NCBI GenBank assembly: GCA_965247255.1
Contig: CBDFGS010000010.1
Coordinates: 434,001 to 498,000, forward strand
From: CBDFGS01 sp965247255
Lineage (GTDB): Bacteria > Chloroflexota > Dehalococcoidia > Lucifugimonadales > CAUZJF01
DNA length: 64,000 bases
Direction of reading: 5' to 3'
Below, piece by piece: positions 62,012 through 64,000 of the stretch. Position 1 is the stretch's first letter. Each line of letters opens with the position of its first letter. A program made the position numbers and the translations under genes. Under the pieces are notes generated by a model, which made no database searches, had not been told where the DNA came from, and saw only the letters and a list, made by a program, of their open reading frames with translations.

Positions 62012-64000
62012 CTATTGGACAGGGACGAATGTCCGAGATCCGCAGACTACCCTCGTCACCCTCCCGTCCATAGAGAAAGTGTATGTCCACACCGTAGAAT
62101 CGTCTTCGCGTCTGACGACGATCCGCCTGTCGCCACTATCGGCCACACTAGGCGAGGTTAGCATTTCGGGTTGCCCAATGCGGAGAACCACTACTGCGGC
62201 TTGACCACGACTCAGGCGACATGCCAGCTCGCCTTCACCGCTGTCCCCTTCCCTAACATGACCCGCAAGTAGCGTGTAGACCGAGTTTCCCAGCGTCGGA
62301 TCGGGGAGGAGTGGCTGACTGCCCAAGTCTTCTTCCGTCTCGTGGCCATCTTCGTCGATGCGCCTAAGCTGGTACGCACCGGTGTCGGTCAGAGTCAGGA
62401 CAGAGCTTGTTTCACCGACCCAAGTCTCCTCTCGCAACTTGACCTCGCGGATGGTCAGGTCAGACTTCAGGCGCAGCTTGATCGAATGTCGCTGGACACC
62501 CCCTACATCGAAGATGCTGCCCTGCTCATAAACGCGGCTCTCTTTGATAAGCCATTCGCCGCTGGGCAGAATTCGTTGGCTGAAGACTAGCCTTCCAACC
62601 TCATCGTCTCCTTGACGCTCGCTCCAAGTGTCTTCATAGATTGTGCTGGCCGAACCAGTGGGTCCGCTCAACACAGGTCCTGAAAGGTCGACAAGCTGAT
62701 CTAGCCCGGCTTGCTGCTGTAGCAGCCGATCCAGATCAGATCTGGTCAGATGGAACCCATTGATGAAGATGGCTTCCAGGTTCTTGAGCGACTCTATTTT
62801 CGTAAGGGGATTGCCTTGGATCAATATCAGATCGGCTCGTTTTCCCAATGCTACCGTGCCCCACTCCCCTGACTGGCCAAGGAATCGCGCGGCTTCGTTG
62901 GTGGCACACCTCAGAGCCTCGTACGGAGTCAACCCCGCTTCCACAAGATTCGACAGCTCGTCGTGGATTGAGAAGCCCTGTACGACGAGGCGCACGGACG
63001 TGTCAGTCCCGACGAGCAACGGAGCTCCCTCTTGATGCAAGATGTCGACGATGCGCATGAGAACCTCGTTACGGCGCTTCATCGCGTCGCGCCACCGCTG
63101 GTAGGACGCCAACCCATCGGGAAAGCGTGAGCTCGGATCAAGTAGAGCCCACATGCCCAACGCTGCTTGCGGGACATGCCTGACGATAGGCCGCAAGCGA
63201 GGGTGGTCAAGGCCTTCGTCCTGGGGCTCGTAAATGCTCTTCAGGGCGACCAGCGTCGGACAATTCCAGATATCTCGAACGGCCATGTGGTGGGCCAGAC
63301 GCCGAATGGCATCCTCATCGATCCCATTCGCCACAGATTCAAGCACCTCCAAGGCAAGATGGCTCAGTTCAGGAAGGTCGATTCCCTTCCTCATGTGACC
63401 TTTCCAGATCCCCGTGAGATGTTCGAAGGAGGACATGCCTGCCTCAATCGCCTGCTCGAACGTCGCAACGTCAGGGCAATGACCTGTGACGCGTAGCCCA
63501 GCAAGCGAAGCCTCATCACAGATGGCATGCAACGTCTCCAAGCTCAAGGAGTTGAGAACCTTGATCTGCTGGTAACCCCGCGCCGCGAGTTGACCAGTTA
63601 GGCACTTGGCGGCGCCTGATCCGTCCGCCGCCAGCCAGGTAGGAAGCGGTGGCGGCATTCGATCGATTATCGGGCTTGTCGTGACGATGCGGGGACCAGG
63701 AAGCTCACCGCCCTTAATCTGTCGTTGAAGTTCCAGATGGAAAGGGGCGCCAGCCATGTTTCTCACCAGAGTAACCCCATTCGCCAAGAACAGGGCAGGG
63801 TCGCCGGGTGTCCAGAAATGGACATGCATGTCAGCCAAGCCAGGCAGCAGGTACCTGTTGGACCCATCTACCGTAGACATGCCAGCGGTATCCATAGTTG
63901 CGGAAGGTCCAAGCGCGGTGATCGATCCGTCATCGATGACGACCGTATGGTCGCGCAGTACGCGCCTCTCATCCATAGGCACAACGGCAGCATTGGTGAT
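62012..64000 (-). CDS. Amidohydrolase family protein (5' end beyond window)
   Basis: Frame is open to the last base (codons ITNAAVVPMDERRVLRDHTV), so the start is outside. Residues to about 430 form a metal-dependent amidohydrolase: LPGLADMHVHFWTPGD (HxH), RVTGHCPDVATFEQAIEAGM, SSFEHLTGIWKG, LLVGTDTSVRLVVQGFSIHD (Asp) and LGKRADLILIQGNPLTKIES. A further 220-residue beta-rich C-terminal region (SGEWLIKESRVYEQGSIFDV, TWVGETSSVLTLTDTGAYQL) is an added domain of unknown role. Substrate unknown; imidazolonepropionase/prolidase-like relatives exist. Confidence 0.85.
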   Translation of the reverse strand: MTNAAVVPMDERRVLRDHTVVIDDGSITALGPSATMDTAGMSTVDGSNRYLLPGLADMHVHFWTPGDPALFLANGVTLVRNMAGAPFHLELQRQIKGGELPGPRIVTTSPIIDRMPPPLPTWLAADGSGAAKCLTGQLAARGYQQIKVLNSLSLETLHAICDEASLAGLRVTGHCPDVATFEQAIEAGMSSFEHLTGIWKGHMRKGIDLPELSHLALEVLESVANGIDEDAIRRLAHHMAVRDIWNCPTLVALKSIYEPQDEGLDHPRLRPIVRHVPQAALGMWALLDPSSRFPDGLASYQRWRDAMKRRNEVLMRIVDILHQEGAPLLVGTDTSVRLVVQGFSIHDELSNLVEAGLTPYEALRCATNEAARFLGQSGEWGTVALGKRADLILIQGNPLTKIESLKNLEAIFINGFHLTRSDLDRLLQQQAGLDQLVDLSGPVLSGPTGSASTIYEDTWSERQGDDEVGRLVFSQRILPSGEWLIKESRVYEQGSIFDVGGVQRHSIKLRLKSDLTIREVKLREETWVGETSSVLTLTDTGAYQLRRIDEDGHETEEDLGSQPLLPDPTLGNSVYTLLAGHVREGDSGEGELACRLSRGQAAVVVLRIGQPEMLTSPSVADSGDRRIVVRREDDSTVWTYTFSMDGRVTRVVCGSRTFVPVQ

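Overview
The window is a high-GC bacterial chromosome segment. It has a conserved housekeeping block on the left, a mosaic of decayed mobile DNA in the middle, and an insertion-sequence-riddled accessory region on the right. The gene run aroQ, Xaa-Pro peptidase, efp, xseA, xseB, PHP, and the general protein style, would fit a Chloroflexota (Dehalococcoidia/SAR202-like) genome. That placement is inference from gene content only.

1-18.7 kb is core chromosome: a membrane protein, aroQ, a peptidase, efp, xseA and xseB in one tightly packed + strand run, then a PHP phosphoesterase, a rhomboid protease, ffh, an M28 lipoprotein peptidase, gyrA, a DUF5343-like gene, a glutamine-amidotransferase-fold protein lacking its catalytic His, a creatininase-family hydrolase, an acetoacetate-decarboxylase-fold protein and a class III cyclase. 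A 1704-bp IS1380-family element sits between the rhomboid gene and ffh.

19.0-48.5 kb is a composite island beginning at tRNA-Ser(UGA). It holds a frameshifted tyrosine integrase, an IS630 remnant with MITEs sharing its terminus, and a phage tail module on + (20.4-25.3 kb) with a likely -1 frameshifted tail-assembly chaperone. Next comes a conjugative/integrative segment (27.0-37.1 kb): a replication-relaxation protein, XRE regulators around a palindromic operator, a PAPS-reductase-like gene and a large serine recombinase. Last is an HK97-type head module on - (37.0-47.9 kb: terminase, portal-MuF fusion, protease, capsid, connectors, ParB-methylase) carrying an autonomous hicAB cassette. The PAPS-reductase-like gene is split by three ORF-less group II introns of exactly 739 nt each, two of them nested inside the first at different positions. 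This is the most striking object in the window.

48.6-56.7 kb is a DUF58 / BatA-like VWA / large VWA operon with one IS1380-family element at the start of the second gene and another replacing the middle of the third. 56.7-61.5 kb holds decayed fragments (SDR, DGQHR/DndB-like C-terminus, truncated DUF4238) and an IS256-family element with an IS1380-family copy inside it. The window ends inside an amidohydrolase gene. In total there are six IS1380-family copies of two subtypes (four of 1704 bp, two of 1716 bp), all ending in CCCGAATCCACCGAAGGA.
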